Below are positions 36,658 through 45,221 of a stretch of 64,000 bases of DNA, one piece after another; the stretch's first letter is position 1; each line of letters starts with the position of its first letter. The translations under genes and the position numbers were made by a program. The notes below the pieces were generated by a model. That model worked only from the letters and a program-made list of their open reading frames with translations, was not told the origin of the DNA and did no database searches. This DNA comes from Edwardsiella anguillarum ET080813 (GTDB taxonomy: Bacteria; Pseudomonadota; Gammaproteobacteria; Enterobacterales; Enterobacteriaceae): assembly GCF_000264765.2 (NCBI RefSeq), contig NZ_CP006664.1, positions 2,728,001-2,792,000 on the forward strand, written 5' to 3'.

Positions 36658-37380
36658 CTAAGGGGCGGTATCTACCTCAATGCGCAGGCTGTCGTGACGC
36701 CAGTATTCGATGTCCAGATCGAGTATGCGGCCATATTGGTCATAGTTGAGGCGGCGTAGCAACAGCGCGGGCCGCCCCTCCATCACGCCCAACGCCTGGG
36801 CGGCCTGAGGCGGCATCGCCGTGGGGTAAAATGACAAATGCATGCTGGTATAGCGCAGGCCGTAGCGCTTCTCATATATCTCCGTCAGGCTGCCGTTGAG
36901 ATCGTATTGCAGCAGTTCGGGCACCCGGGCCGGCAGGCAATGGTTTTCGCAATAGCAGATAGCCCGATCATCGGCATAGCGCAGGCGGGCCAGCAGGTAA
37001 ATTTTATCAACGGACTGCAGCTGTAGCGCGGCCCGTGCTCCCGCGGGTACATCGGTCACTATCCCATTGAGTAGCCTCGTTTTTGGCTGGCGTCCCTGCT
37101 CACGGCAGAGCCGATGGAAATTGGTGTTTTGGGTGGGGTCCAGCCATAAGCGCTCCGGCGTCACGAACCAGCCTCGCCTATCGGCACGCCAAATGATCCC
37201 GCTGGCCTCTAACTGCGCCAGGCTTTCTCGGATGGTAATGCGCGTGGTGTTAAAGCGCGCACATAGCTCACGCTCCGAGGGCAGCTTATCGCCGCTGCTT
37301 AATGCGCCGTCCCGAATACATGCCTGCAGTTCGGCCTTAATCAATAGATATTGAGGTGTCTCGCCGGGAATAGATTTCAT
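36658..37380 (-). CDS. phnR: GntR/HutC-family regulator PhnR of 2-aminoethylphosphonate genes
   Basis: This 240-residue regulator has an N-terminal GntR winged helix (residues 10-75, [20 protein letters not shown]) and a C-terminal UTRA effector domain (about 95-235). It lies between the import genes phnSTUV (same strand) and the divergent phnWX, as in Salmonella. It probably responds to the phosphonate or a degradation intermediate. Its likely binding sites are the two related palindromes at 36545-36562 and 37495-37508. Confidence 0.93.
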   Translation of the reverse strand: MKSIPGETPQYLLIKAELQACIRDGALSSGDKLPSERELCARFNTTRITIRESLAQLEASGIIWRADRRGWFVTPERLWLDPTQNTNFHRLCREQGRQPKTRLLNGIVTDVPAGARAALQLQSVDKIYLLARLRYADDRAICYCENHCLPARVPELLQYDLNGSLTEIYEKRYGLRYTSMHLSFYPTAMPPQAAQALGVMEGRPALLLRRLNYDQYGRILDLDIEYWRHDSLRIEVDTAP

Positions 37381-37455
37381 GGTGACTCACTGCCGTTTTT
37401 CCTGCCGTCATTATACAGACGTTGATGAATTTTTTGTTGCAACCCGATTTTCCCT

Positions 37456-37508
37456 TTGACCCTGTGCCGTAAAGATCGTCATGATAAATGTAAATCTGGT
37501 ATAGACCA
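37456..37508 (+). promoter_or_regulatory. phnWX promoter with PhnR-type operator
   Basis: TTGACC (37456-37461), an 18-bp spacer and CATGAT (37480-37485) form a plausible sigma-70 promoter. The sequence TCTGGTATAGACCA (37495-37508; palindromic core TGGTATAGACCA) sits at the predicted transcription start, 12 nt before the phnW ATG. It matches the site before phnS at 13 of 14 positions, so a bound repressor would block both units. Confidence 0.65.
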
Positions 37509-37520
37509 AAGGCAAATAAC

Positions 37521-38624
37521 ATGACTTCACGTAACTATCTGCTGCTGACGCCCGGGCCGTTGACCACCTCGCGTACCGTGAAAGAAGCGATGCTGTTCGA
37601 CAGTTGTACCTGGGATGATGATTACAATCTGGGGGTGGTAGAGCAGGTTCGCCGCCAATTGACCGCGCTGGCAACGGCGGAGGCGGGCTATACGTCCGTA
37701 CTGCTGCAGGGCAGCGGCAGCTATGCCGTTGAAGCCGTGCTGGGCAGCGTGATTGGCCAGCACGGCAAGGTGCTGATTGTCAGCAACGGCGCCTATGGCG
37801 CCCGTATGGCAGAGATGGCCGAGCGTATGGGGATCGCCCATCATGTGTATGACTGCGGCGAGGTGGCAAGCCCGGATCCCCACGCCGTTGAGGCGATCCT
37901 TAAGGATGACGGCGCGATAACCCATATTGCGATGGTCCACTGCGAAACCACCACGGGAATATTGAACCCCATTGCGGCGCTGGGCGCGCTGGCCCGGCGC
38001 TATGGTAAGACCTATATCGTTGACGCAATGAGCAGCTTTGGCGGTATCCCGTTGGATGTCGCCGCGCTGGGGATCGACTTTCTGATAAGCTCCGCCAATA
38101 AATGTATTCAGGGGGTTCCCGGCTTTGCCTTTGTTATTGCCCGTGAGGAGCAACTGGCGCTGTGCGCCGGCCGATCCCGGTCACTGTCGCTGGATCTGTA
38201 TGCCCAATGGGTCTGTATGCGGGATAACCACGGTAAGTGGCGTTTTACCTCCCCGACCCACACCGTACTGGCGTTTGCCCAGGCGTTGAAAGAGCTTGCC
38301 GAGGAGGGCGGCATTGCCGCGCGCTATCGGCGCTATCGCGATAGCCAGCGTCAGCTGGTGGCCGGTATGCAGAGGCTGGGATTTACCCCGCTACTGGAGG
38401 CCGCGCTGCATTCGCCTATCATCACGGCATTTTATTCCCCCACGCATCCGCAGTACCGCTTTGACGACTTTTATACCCGCCTGAAGGCGCAGGGTTTTGT
38501 TATCTATCCAGGCAAGGTGTCACAAAGTGACTGTTTCCGCATTGGCAACATTGGCGAGGTCTATGCCGCGGACATCACGGCTTTGCTGAACGCTATCGAT
38601 AATGCCATGTACTGGCATAAATAA
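37521..38624 (+). CDS. phnW: 2-aminoethylphosphonate--pyruvate transaminase PhnW
   Basis: This 367-residue class V PLP aminotransferase converts 2-aminoethylphosphonate and pyruvate to phosphonoacetaldehyde and alanine. It begins [19 protein letters not shown], a family hallmark. It has the PLP Lys in [13 protein letters not shown] (about residue 194) and [11 protein letters not shown] (about 168). The stop lies 5 bp before phnX, so the two sequential enzymes are co-translated. Confidence 0.97.
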   Translation: MTSRNYLLLTPGPLTTSRTVKEAMLFDSCTWDDDYNLGVVEQVRRQLTALATAEAGYTSVLLQGSGSYAVEAVLGSVIGQHGKVLIVSNGAYGARMAEMAERMGIAHHVYDCGEVASPDPHAVEAILKDDGAITHIAMVHCETTTGILNPIAALGALARRYGKTYIVDAMSSFGGIPLDVAALGIDFLISSANKCIQGVPGFAFVIAREEQLALCAGRSRSLSLDLYAQWVCMRDNHGKWRFTSPTHTVLAFAQALKELAEEGGIAARYRRYRDSQRQLVAGMQRLGFTPLLEAALHSPIITAFYSPTHPQYRFDDFYTRLKAQGFVIYPGKVSQSDCFRIGNIGEVYAADITALLNAIDNAMYWHK

Positions 38625-38629
38625 GGAGC

Positions 38630-39442
38630 ATGATGAAGCGTATTAATGCAGTGATTCTTGACTGGGCTGGGACCACGGTCGACTTTGGCTCTTTTGCGCC
38701 GACGCAGATTTTTGTCGAGGCATTCCGCCAGGCATTCGGCGTTGAGATTACCCTTGACGAAGCGCGGGTGCCAATGGGGCTGGGCAAGTGGCAGCATATT
38801 GACGCGCTGGGTAAGCTTCCCGCCGTGGCCGCCCGTTGGCAGGCTAAGTGGGGGCGAGCCATGACGGCCGACGATATCGATGCCATCTATGCGGCGTTTA
38901 TGCCGCTACAAATCGCGAGCGTTGTCAATTTTGCCGCCCCCATTGACGGCGTTGTCGACACGGTGGCGCAGCTGCGGGCCGAGGGGATCCGCATTGGCTC
39001 TTGCTCCGGCTATCCCCGCGCGGTAATGGAGAAACTGGTTCCCGCCGCCGCGGCCTATGGTTACTCGCCCGATAACTGGGTGGCGACCGACGATCTCGCC
39101 GCCGGCGGGCGCCCAGGCCCCTGGATGGCGCTGCAGAATGTGATTGCGCTGGGGATAGACTCCGTTGCCCACTGCGTGAAGGTCGATGACGCAGCCCCGG
39201 GGATTGTAGAGGGAATCAATGCGGGCATGTGGAGCGTCGGGCTGGCGGTATCCGGTAATGCGTTTGGCGCAACTCGGGAGGCGTTCTTGGCGATGCCGGC
39301 GGCGGAGGTTGCGCAGCGCCGCGAACGGGCCGCCGCCAAGCTGTACGCCGCCGGTGCGCACTATGTTGTGGATACGCTGGCAGACTTGCCGGGCGTGATA
39401 GCGCAAATCAATGCGCGCCTGACGCGGGGCGAGCGGCCGTAA
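38630..39442 (+). CDS. phnX: Phosphonoacetaldehyde hydrolase PhnX
   Basis: This 270-residue HAD-superfamily enzyme breaks the C-P bond of phosphonoacetaldehyde to acetaldehyde and phosphate. The nucleophile Asp is in [13 protein letters not shown] (residue 11). The cap-domain Schiff-base Lys is expected in the MGLGKWQH segment (about residue 53), and motif III-type VKVDDAAPG lies near 184. It completes 2-aminoethylphosphonate degradation with PhnW. Confidence 0.96.
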   Translation: MMKRINAVILDWAGTTVDFGSFAPTQIFVEAFRQAFGVEITLDEARVPMGLGKWQHIDALGKLPAVAARWQAKWGRAMTADDIDAIYAAFMPLQIASVVNFAAPIDGVVDTVAQLRAEGIRIGSCSGYPRAVMEKLVPAAAAYGYSPDNWVATDDLAAGGRPGPWMALQNVIALGIDSVAHCVKVDDAAPGIVEGINAGMWSVGLAVSGNAFGATREAFLAMPAAEVAQRRERAAAKLYAAGAHYVVDTLADLPGVIAQINARLTRGERP

Positions 39443-39473
39443 GCGGGTTGCGTTGGCGTGATTCGCCGAGCGT

Positions 39474-39502
39474 GACAAGGGCATCGGTGTGGTGCCCTTG
39501 TC
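39474..39502. terminator. Bidirectional terminator between phnX and a lipoprotein gene
   Basis: GACAAGGGCA (39474-39483) and TGCCCTTGTC (39493-39502) form a perfect 10-bp stem with a 9-nt loop, followed by a T-rich stretch on the plus strand. It is 31 bp after the phnX stop and just past the stop of the convergent small lipoprotein gene. Confidence 0.8.
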
Positions 39503-39510
39503 TGTTTCTG

Positions 39511-39690
39511 TTATCCGTGCCGCTGTGGCTCAACGGTGAGCGAGCGGCCATCGTTGGCGCTGGATGCCTCTTTATCTGAAACGCTGGTTTCACCGCCCTG
39601 CGGGTTATTCTCCCGCGGCATGCTGACCGAGGGCACCGTGGCGCAGCCGTTGATGAGTAACAACAGTGTGGAAAGAAGAACATATTTCAT
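39511..39690 (-). CDS. Small lipoprotein, 59 residues, unknown function
   Basis: ATG at 39690 opens a 59-codon frame ending in TAA at 39511. The protein starts MKYVLLSTLLLLINGCATV, a lipoprotein signal peptide with Cys at 16. Its mature part is short, polar and Ser/Glu/Asn-rich (SVSMPRENNPQGGETSVSD). It points toward phnX and shares the terminator at 39474-39502. I do not recognise a family. The clear lipobox and separate terminator support a real gene; the Asn at -2 of the lipobox is slightly unusual. Confidence 0.6.
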   Translation of the reverse strand: MKYVLLSTLLLLINGCATVPSVSMPRENNPQGGETSVSDKEASSANDGRSLTVEPQRHG

Positions 39691-40135
39691 CTTGCTATAA
39701 ACGCCCTTTTAGCGTTTGGATTCATGTCGCTCAGTATCGACGGTGATTATTCCGCCCGCGTATTTAGCTTAACATGGGCGCCGACGCTATCGGCGGCGTG
39801 GATTTTTGACGGGCCTGCGTTTTCCTGCGGCGACCTGGCCATGGGCGTTGTCCCGACACGGTATGGGGATGACGATTGGCGCCGTGCACCCTGCCGTAGC
39901 ATGACCCTGTACGTCTCGCCTCATTATTTATCTACTGATCATCCTACCCATAAGGAATAATTATCGGTGTTTTAATTCCTATGGCTAATACGTTGAGGAA
40001 TACCGCTATAGATTTATCAACGACAATACAACCAGGGGCGCTTTTAGGGCGAAAACTTATAACGTTTTGTTTAAGGATTTAACTTTTCGCCGTGGGGTAG
40101 ACTGCAACTATTCCCCTACATGCAGGAGCGACCGG
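39691..40135. other. About 445-bp intergenic region before the cytochrome b561 gene
   Basis: It should contain two divergent promoters, for the small lipoprotein (minus) and the cytochrome/molybdoenzyme operon (plus). A 78-codon plus-strand ORF (39724-39960) has no Shine-Dalgarno or recognisable domain. The 3' half is AT-rich. Confidence 0.5.
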
Positions 40136-40735
40136 ATGAGCGGCGCAAAGGTAGTGAATGTCCATCCGCTATGGCTACGGCTGTGTCACTGGATTAATGC
40201 CATCGCCATCTTTTTAATGATCCTGAGCGGATGGCGGATTTATGACGCCTCACCGCTGTTTGATTTCTATTTTCCCAAGCAATACACCCTGGGGGGATGG
40301 CTGGGCGGTGCCCTGCAGTGGCACTTTGCCGCCATGTGGCTGTTTGCCCTTAATGGCGTGGTGTATCTGACCATCAACGTGATCGGCGGCCGTTTTCGTC
40401 GGCGCTTTTGGCCGATATCGCTGCGGCAGCTGGGACAGGATATGGCAGACGCGCTGCGCGGCCGCCTGGCCCATGACGATCCGCGCCATTATAACGCGGT
40501 GCAGAAGTGTGCCTATCTGTCGGCCATCGGCGCCGCCATCGTACTGCTGCTTTCCGGTCTGGTGCTGTGGAAGTCTGTGCAGTTTCCGCTGCTGCGTGGG
40601 CTGCTGGGCGGGTATGAGGCGGCGCGCTATATCCACTTTTATGCCATGGCGTTCGTGTGCGCCTTCCTCGTGGTGCATGTGGTGATGGTGGCGCTGGTTC
40701 CTAAAACGTTGCTGGCGATGTTACGCGGACGCTAA
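40136..40735 (+). CDS. Cytochrome b561-type membrane subunit (di-heme, YedZ-like partner)
   Basis: This 199-residue membrane protein has four hydrophobic segments. Candidate heme-ligand His lie in VHPLWLRLCHWINAIA (segment 1), LQWHFAAMW (segment 2) and YIHFYAMAFVCAFLVVHVV (segment 4). The start at 40136 (MSGAKVVNVHPLW) follows AGGAG by 8 nt; an in-frame upstream ATG at 40067 has no such site. It is 9 bp upstream of a molybdopterin oxidoreductase gene, so it most likely passes quinol electrons to that periplasmic enzyme. Confidence 0.9.
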   Translation: MSGAKVVNVHPLWLRLCHWINAIAIFLMILSGWRIYDASPLFDFYFPKQYTLGGWLGGALQWHFAAMWLFALNGVVYLTINVIGGRFRRRFWPISLRQLGQDMADALRGRLAHDDPRHYNAVQKCAYLSAIGAAIVLLLSGLVLWKSVQFPLLRGLLGGYEAARYIHFYAMAFVCAFLVVHVVMVALVPKTLLAMLRGR

Positions 40736-40744
40736 GGAGCGACG

Positions 40745-41533
40745 ATGAAGAAGAGCAACATCGATTTATCCGTCGGTGATGGTGATGCGCTGGTGAAGGA
40801 GGCGCAGCGTCTGGTTGCCCGCCGCCTGGACGGATCGTCGCGCCGCCGTTTTCTGCAGCAAGGCTTGACGCTGGGCGGCATCGCCCTGCTGACCGGGTGC
40901 GATCTCAGCGAAAATCCCGACGTAGAGAGCGTTCTCAACCGTATGTCCCGGTTTAACGATCGGGTACAGGGCTGGCTATTCAGCGGGCAGCGCCTGGCGC
41001 CGGAGTATACGCCGAGCGAGATCACGCGCCCTTTTCCCTTTAATGCGTTTTATGGCGAGGAGGAGATTCCCGACATCGCGGGAGATGACTATCGGCTAGA
41101 GGTTCGCGGGCTGGTGCGGGATACCCGGAGCTGGCGCCTAGCGGAGCTGTATCAGCTGACGCAGCATGAGCAGATTACCCGCCATATCTGCGTTGAGGGG
41201 TGGAGCGCCATCGGGCGCTGGGGCGGCGTGCGCTTCGCTGACTTCCTGCAGCTGATCGGCGCACAGACCCAGGCGAAATACGTTGGCTTTCGCTGCGCCG
41301 ATGACTATTACACCAGCATTGATATGGCGAGCGCGCTGCACCCGCAGACCATTATGGCGCTCTCCTGGGATGGGCAGCGGCTGCCACCGGAGTATGGCTA
41401 TCCGATGAAGCTGCGTATTCCGACCAAGCTGGGCTATAAAAATCCAAAGCATATCGTTTCCATAGAAATAACCAACCGATTCCCCGGTGGTTATTGGGAA
41501 GATCAGGGCTACAACTGGTTTGGCGGCAGCTGA
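40745..41533 (+). CDS. Tat-exported molybdopterin oxidoreductase, YedY/MsrP-like (sulfite oxidase fold)
   Basis: This 262-residue enzyme has a twin-arginine signal, GSSRRRFLQQGLTLGG (about 30-45), directly followed by ALLTGC, which reads as a lipobox, so it may be a membrane-anchored Tat lipoprotein. The Moco-ligating Cys lies in RHICVEGWSAIGRWGG (about residue 149), the sulfite oxidase/YedY signature. It likely reduces a periplasmic substrate such as methionine sulfoxide with electrons from the adjacent cytochrome b561. The Met-rich MXKDX protein encoded 44 bp downstream is a natural candidate partner. Confidence 0.88.
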   Translation: MKKSNIDLSVGDGDALVKEAQRLVARRLDGSSRRRFLQQGLTLGGIALLTGCDLSENPDVESVLNRMSRFNDRVQGWLFSGQRLAPEYTPSEITRPFPFNAFYGEEEIPDIAGDDYRLEVRGLVRDTRSWRLAELYQLTQHEQITRHICVEGWSAIGRWGGVRFADFLQLIGAQTQAKYVGFRCADDYYTSIDMASALHPQTIMALSWDGQRLPPEYGYPMKLRIPTKLGYKNPKHIVSIEITNRFPGGYWEDQGYNWFGGS

Positions 41534-41577
41534 TCTTTTTAATGCAGTACTTCCTCAAATAAGATAAGGATGGAAAA

Positions 41578-41868
41578 ATGAAAAAAGTAATCGCAACGGT
41601 ACTGGCGGGTTCTCTGATGATGGCCTTCTCCGCAGCCTATGCCGCAGACGGCATGGCCAAAGATAATATGGGTCATGATGGCATGAAGCAAGAGAGCGCG
41701 ATGTCCCATGATAATATGGGTAAAGATGGCATGAAGAAAGATGGTATGAAGAAAGATGGCATGAAGAAAGATGGCATGAAGAAAGATGGCATGAAGAAAG
41801 ATGGTATGAAAAAAGACAGCATGAAAAAAGATAGCATGGCCAAGGATGAGATGAATAAAGGTATGTAA
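41578..41868 (+). CDS. Methionine-rich MXKDX pentapeptide-repeat periplasmic protein (MrpX-like)
   Basis: This 96-residue protein has a Sec signal peptide (cleavage after AAYA, residue 22). The 74-residue mature part has Met roughly every fifth residue (15 Met), mostly MKKDG, with no Cys and no aromatic residue. At DNA level the core is five nearly identical 15-bp units (41731-41805; only synonymous C/T changes) and two MKKDS variants. This fits the pentapeptide MXKDX family. In Azospira a similar Met-rich protein, MrpX, is oxidised by hypochlorite and repaired by the YedY1 molybdoenzyme. The same pairing here suggests a sacrificial methionine buffer; metal binding is an alternative. Confidence 0.88.
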   Translation: MKKVIATVLAGSLMMAFSAAYAADGMAKDNMGHDGMKQESAMSHDNMGKDGMKKDGMKKDGMKKDGMKKDGMKKDGMKKDSMKKDSMAKDEMNKGM

Positions 41869-41910
41869 CCCCGCGCCAGCGGCTTTATTTTATTCTGTGT
41901 CTTTCTACTA

Positions 41911-41948
41911 CGCCCTATCGCCGCTCCCCCCGGCAATAGGGCGTTTTT
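41911..41948 (+). terminator. Rho-independent terminator after the MXKDX gene
   Basis: CGCCCTAT (41911-41918) pairs with ATAGGGCG (41936-41943), with an inner GCCG/CGGC extension. It is followed by TTTTT (41944-41948). This ends the cytochrome b561-molybdoenzyme-MXKDX unit. Confidence 0.9.
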
Positions 41949-42009
41949 CTATTAGGATATCTTGTGTCGCGCCGCGGGGGGGAGCCCCTGCGCCGTTTGA
42001 CGGAGGATA

Positions 42010-43314
42010 TTACGCACGTTGATACTGCTGGTTACCGGCAATATAGGTCTCTTTAATATTCTGTTTGCCCCCCATGATCATCAGTGCAAACAGCCTGTCT
42101 TCTAATGTAGTCGTATTATCCATACGCAGCTTTTGTATCTCATCGGTGTGCCAGTCGATAACCGTAAAGTCGGCCGTTTTCCCCGCGGTAAAATTCCCTA
42201 CCTGCGCCTCAAGGCTGAGGGCAACGGCACCGCCGAGGGTCGCCAGATAAAATCCCATAAACGCTGACAGCGCGCCTCCCGCGAGCTGGGTGATTTTATA
42301 GGCCTCGCACAGGGAGTCTAATTGGCAGAAGCTGGTTCCCGCGCCGATATCGGTTCCCAACCCCACCCGAATGTGATGATTTTGCGCCCTGGCCAGATTG
42401 AATAGGCCGCTGCCTAAAAAGAGATTGGAGGTCGGGCAGAATGCGATGGCCGAGTCCGTTTTAGCGATGCCGTCCCACTCTGCGTCGCTGAGGTGAATCG
42501 CATGAGCGAATACCGATTTTTTCCCGGCGAGTCCATAATGGCGGTAAACTTGGAAGTAGTTTTCCTGCTCGGGATACAGCTCGGCAACCCAGGCAATCTC
42601 ACTGTGGTTTTCACAGAGATGGGTGTGGACATAGGTATCTGGATATTTTTCTTTCAGCTTTCCAGCCAGACGCAGCTGCTCTGGCGTAGAGGTTGGGGCA
42701 AAGCGTGGCGTAATCGCATATTTCAGCCGGCCCTTGTTGTGCCATTTCTGAATCAACCGTTCGCTGTCTTGGTAGGCCGATTCTGCGGTATCAAGCAGGT
42801 AGTCGGGGGCGTTTCTGTCCATCATGACCTTGCCGGAGATCAGCAGCATATTTTTGCTCAGGGCCTCCTCAAACAGCGCATCTACCGACTGTGGGTGCAC
42901 GGTGCCAAAGACCAGGGCGGTGGTGGTTCCATTGCCGAGTAGTTCATTGACAAAAATATGCGCAATGCGTTGGGCATAGGCCGGATCGGCAAACTTTTTT
43001 TCTGTTGGAAAGGTATATTTCTCTAGCCACTCCAACAATTGCTCACCATAGGCGCCGATCATTTCACTCTGTGGATAGTGAATATGGGTATCGATAAACC
43101 CCGGGGTAATCAGACAACCGGTTTTATCATCAATGTTTTTATAATTATACGCATCGCTATGATGGTAGGGGCGGCACTCAACGACTTTACCCTCTTTAAT
43201 TATAAGTAATCCATCTTGAATAAATTCAAATGAGTCGCTGAGATTGTCTGTTTTTGCCGGATTACTAAAGAAATGGAGAAAACTAGAACGAATGGCTGAT
43301 GTTGCTTGGTTCAC
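42010..43314 (-). CDS. guaD: Guanine deaminase GuaD
   Basis: This amidohydrolase, about 434 residues, converts guanine to xanthine. The metal-binding motif is GFIDTHIHYPQSEMIGAYGEQLLEWL, with HxH; later motifs are THLCENHSE, FAHAIHLSD and the terminal metal Asp in GLGTDIGAG. A GTG start at 43314 (VNQATSAIRSSF) aligns with the E. coli N-terminus; an ATG at 43359 would add 15 residues with no family match. It is monocistronic here, between the MXKDX terminator and the T3SS. Confidence 0.93.
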   Translation of the reverse strand: MNQATSAIRSSFLHFFSNPAKTDNLSDSFEFIQDGLLIIKEGKVVECRPYHHSDAYNYKNIDDKTGCLITPGFIDTHIHYPQSEMIGAYGEQLLEWLEKYTFPTEKKFADPAYAQRIAHIFVNELLGNGTTTALVFGTVHPQSVDALFEEALSKNMLLISGKVMMDRNAPDYLLDTAESAYQDSERLIQKWHNKGRLKYAITPRFAPTSTPEQLRLAGKLKEKYPDTYVHTHLCENHSEIAWVAELYPEQENYFQVYRHYGLAGKKSVFAHAIHLSDAEWDGIAKTDSAIAFCPTSNLFLGSGLFNLARAQNHHIRVGLGTDIGAGTSFCQLDSLCEAYKITQLAGGALSAFMGFYLATLGGAVALSLEAQVGNFTAGKTADFTVIDWHTDEIQKLRMDNTTTLEDRLFALMIMGGKQNIKETYIAGNQQYQRA

Positions 43315-43534
43315 AAGGATAGTCTCGTTATTGTTGGTGGAAGCATAAAATAATAGCATCGGTGGCAGGGACGTTTATCTGATTCGATATTATGTTGGTG
43401 TTTGGTTTATTTTTATATGGATGGGCGGCACTGGATCTTTTTTAGTGCGCCGGCGCGATTGTTTTCGCCACGGATATCAATACGGCCGGCGCTGGCGCCG
43501 TGCGGCAGAGAGACTTCCGCCGGGATAAAATAGA

Positions 43535-44563
43535 TCAAGAGACGATACTATCGCTAAGGCTATGAATGGCTTCATCTAGCTGCAGGCGATGGTCCGCGTC
43601 GTTAAAGCATGCGTCCGGCAGCAGCTGTATCAGCTTGCCCAGCGATTGCAGGAGCCGATAGCGATCCAGCTCGGCCTGCGGCGGTAACATTTCGGCCAGC
43701 GTATCGGCGTTAAGCCAGATCTGCTCGATCAGCTGTACCACGAGCAGCATGAGCCCTTCACCGCTAATGGCCGGCATGCCCAGCGCCGCGGCGGCGCGAT
43801 CGCAGTAGTCCTCTAGGCCGAGCAGACGCAGTAGCTGGCGCAGATCGTCAATGACGGCGGCCAGATGGCTGCCGACGATCGGCTGGCCGCTGGCGGAAAG
43901 CGCGTAGGCTAAGAGGTGCAGCATGGCGCGTATTTTTTTGCGGCGCTGCTGCCGCTCTCCTAGCAGGTTCAGCCACTGGGAGATCTGGCGGCGGGGGGCC
44001 AGCGCGCGGTGATAGAGCTGGAGTAGCTCTTGGCGCAGGCCCGGCGTCACGGTGCCAAACTCCAGCGTGGCAAACAGCGCGATGGCCGTTTGATCGTCCG
44101 CCATCAGGCTGGCCAGCGCCGCCTCCATTCTGCTGCGCAGCCTGGCCCCCGGCTGCCGGTGGGCCAGCCAGGCGGCCAGATGCAGGGCGGCCGCGCCGGG
44201 TGCCGGATACTGCGCCTGCAGGGCGCTCAGCAGCTGGGGCGCGTGCTGCCAGGCGTTGTCGTCGTTCAGATCGCTGAGATCCTCCTCCGCAACCATGGCC
44301 ACCTCCGCCACCAGCTTGTGCATGAGCACCCGCTCACGGCTGCTTGACTCCTGCTCTTTGCCGTTGCGCAGTTCGCGCAGGCGTCCCCCCAGCGCAAAGC
44401 TCAGATCCTCCTGGGTCTCCTCTAAGGCATCACTCTGGCTTTCACTCAGCTCCACCATCGCCTGCGCGATGACGGATGCGCTGTTATCCGGACCTGGCGC
44501 GGCATGCGGTACGAGCGTCTGCCGTTCGGTGGGAGCCAACGAGGCGGAGTGAATGTTAAGCAT
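43535..44563 (-). CDS. sctW: T3SS gatekeeper SctW (SsaL/EsaL, YopN/InvE family)
   Basis: This 342-residue helical protein has an N-terminal Ser/Glu-rich secretion and chaperone-binding part and two to three helical X-bundle domains typical of the HrpJ/YopN family. The start at 44563 (MLNIHSASLAP) follows GGGAGG by 5 nt and overlaps sctL by 8 bp; an unsupported extension of 29 codons exists. In SPI-2-type systems it acts with SsaM and SpiC (EsaL-EsaM-EsaB) to hold back effectors until translocators are secreted. It is the last gene of the long minus-strand block. Confidence 0.87.
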   Translation of the reverse strand: MLNIHSASLAPTERQTLVPHAAPGPDNSASVIAQAMVELSESQSDALEETQEDLSFALGGRLRELRNGKEQESSSRERVLMHKLVAEVAMVAEEDLSDLNDDNAWQHAPQLLSALQAQYPAPGAAALHLAAWLAHRQPGARLRSRMEAALASLMADDQTAIALFATLEFGTVTPGLRQELLQLYHRALAPRRQISQWLNLLGERQQRRKKIRAMLHLLAYALSASGQPIVGSHLAAVIDDLRQLLRLLGLEDYCDRAAAALGMPAISGEGLMLLVVQLIEQIWLNADTLAEMLPPQAELDRYRLLQSLGKLIQLLPDACFNDADHRLQLDEAIHSLSDSIVS

Positions 44564-45221
44564 ATTGCCTCCCGCCGCAGGTATCCCTGAGCAGCTGCAG
44601 CAGGCGTGACTGCTGTGCCTGGCTATCCAGGTGAATGCGCAGCAGCCCATCGTCCAGCAGCGCCTGACCCTCTTGCAAGGTGGGATCGGCGGTGACGGCG
44701 ATCCGTGGGCTGTCGGCCCAGGCGGCCTGGGCGTGCGCCATGGCCGAGGGCGGTACGCTCAGGGTGAGACGTCCCTGAGCGAAGCGACGGATCACCAGCT
44801 GATTGACTCTCCGAATAAGCAGCGCGTTCTGGTCCTGTTTCCCCAAGAGCTCCTCGATGGCTTGGGCCGTCAGCTGACGCCAGCGCTGCGCGAGCTGATC
44901 GGCCAGATGCTGCTCCAGATCCTGCTCGTGGCACAGCCACTGTACGGCGGCGGCGATGGCCTCCTCCTGCTTTTGCCGGGCCAAACGCTCCCCCTCCCGC
45001 AGCGCCTGCTCCCGCACCTGCTGCGCCTGCGTCTTGGCCTGGGCCAGAAGATCATCGGCCGCGGCCCGTATCGCACCGGCGTGATCTTCAGCCTGGCGCA
45101 GCGATGCGGCGATGGCGCACTGCGCCTCTTCCCGCTCTTGCAGGCGCTGTGCCGTGAGATACCCGTGGCCCGGCAGGGCGCCGGGGAGGGTCGTAAACGG
45201 AAGGTGCAGCGGATTGTTCAT
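44556..45221 (-). CDS. sctL: T3SS stator protein SctL (SsaK/EsaK, FliH-like)
   Basis: This 221-residue protein has a long coiled-coil N-terminal half (about 35-100, many Ala, Gln, Arg) and a FliH/HrpE-type C-terminal domain. It links the ATPase SctN to the cytoplasmic sorting platform. The start at 45221 (MNNPLHLPF) follows GAGG and overlaps the sctK stop as ATGA; the frame is open 50 codons further upstream without support. Size agrees with SsaK (about 224). Confidence 0.9.
   Translation of the reverse strand: MNNPLHLPFTTLPGALPGHGYLTAQRLQEREEAQCAIAASLRQAEDHAGAIRAAADDLLAQAKTQAQQVREQALREGERLARQKQEEAIAAAVQWLCHEQDLEQHLADQLAQRWRQLTAQAIEELLGKQDQNALLIRRVNQLVIRRFAQGRLTLSVPPSAMAHAQAAWADSPRIAVTADPTLQEGQALLDDGLLRIHLDSQAQQSRLLQLLRDTCGGRQYA

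Noticed and set aside
39724-39960. 78-codon plus-strand ORF before the cytochrome b561 gene
   Set aside because: No Shine-Dalgarno, no recognisable motif, and it covers the expected divergent promoter region.
41731-41835. Tandem repeat as a CRISPR-like or iteron array
   Set aside because: Units are directly contiguous with no spacers and encode the in-frame MKKDG repeat behind a signal peptide.
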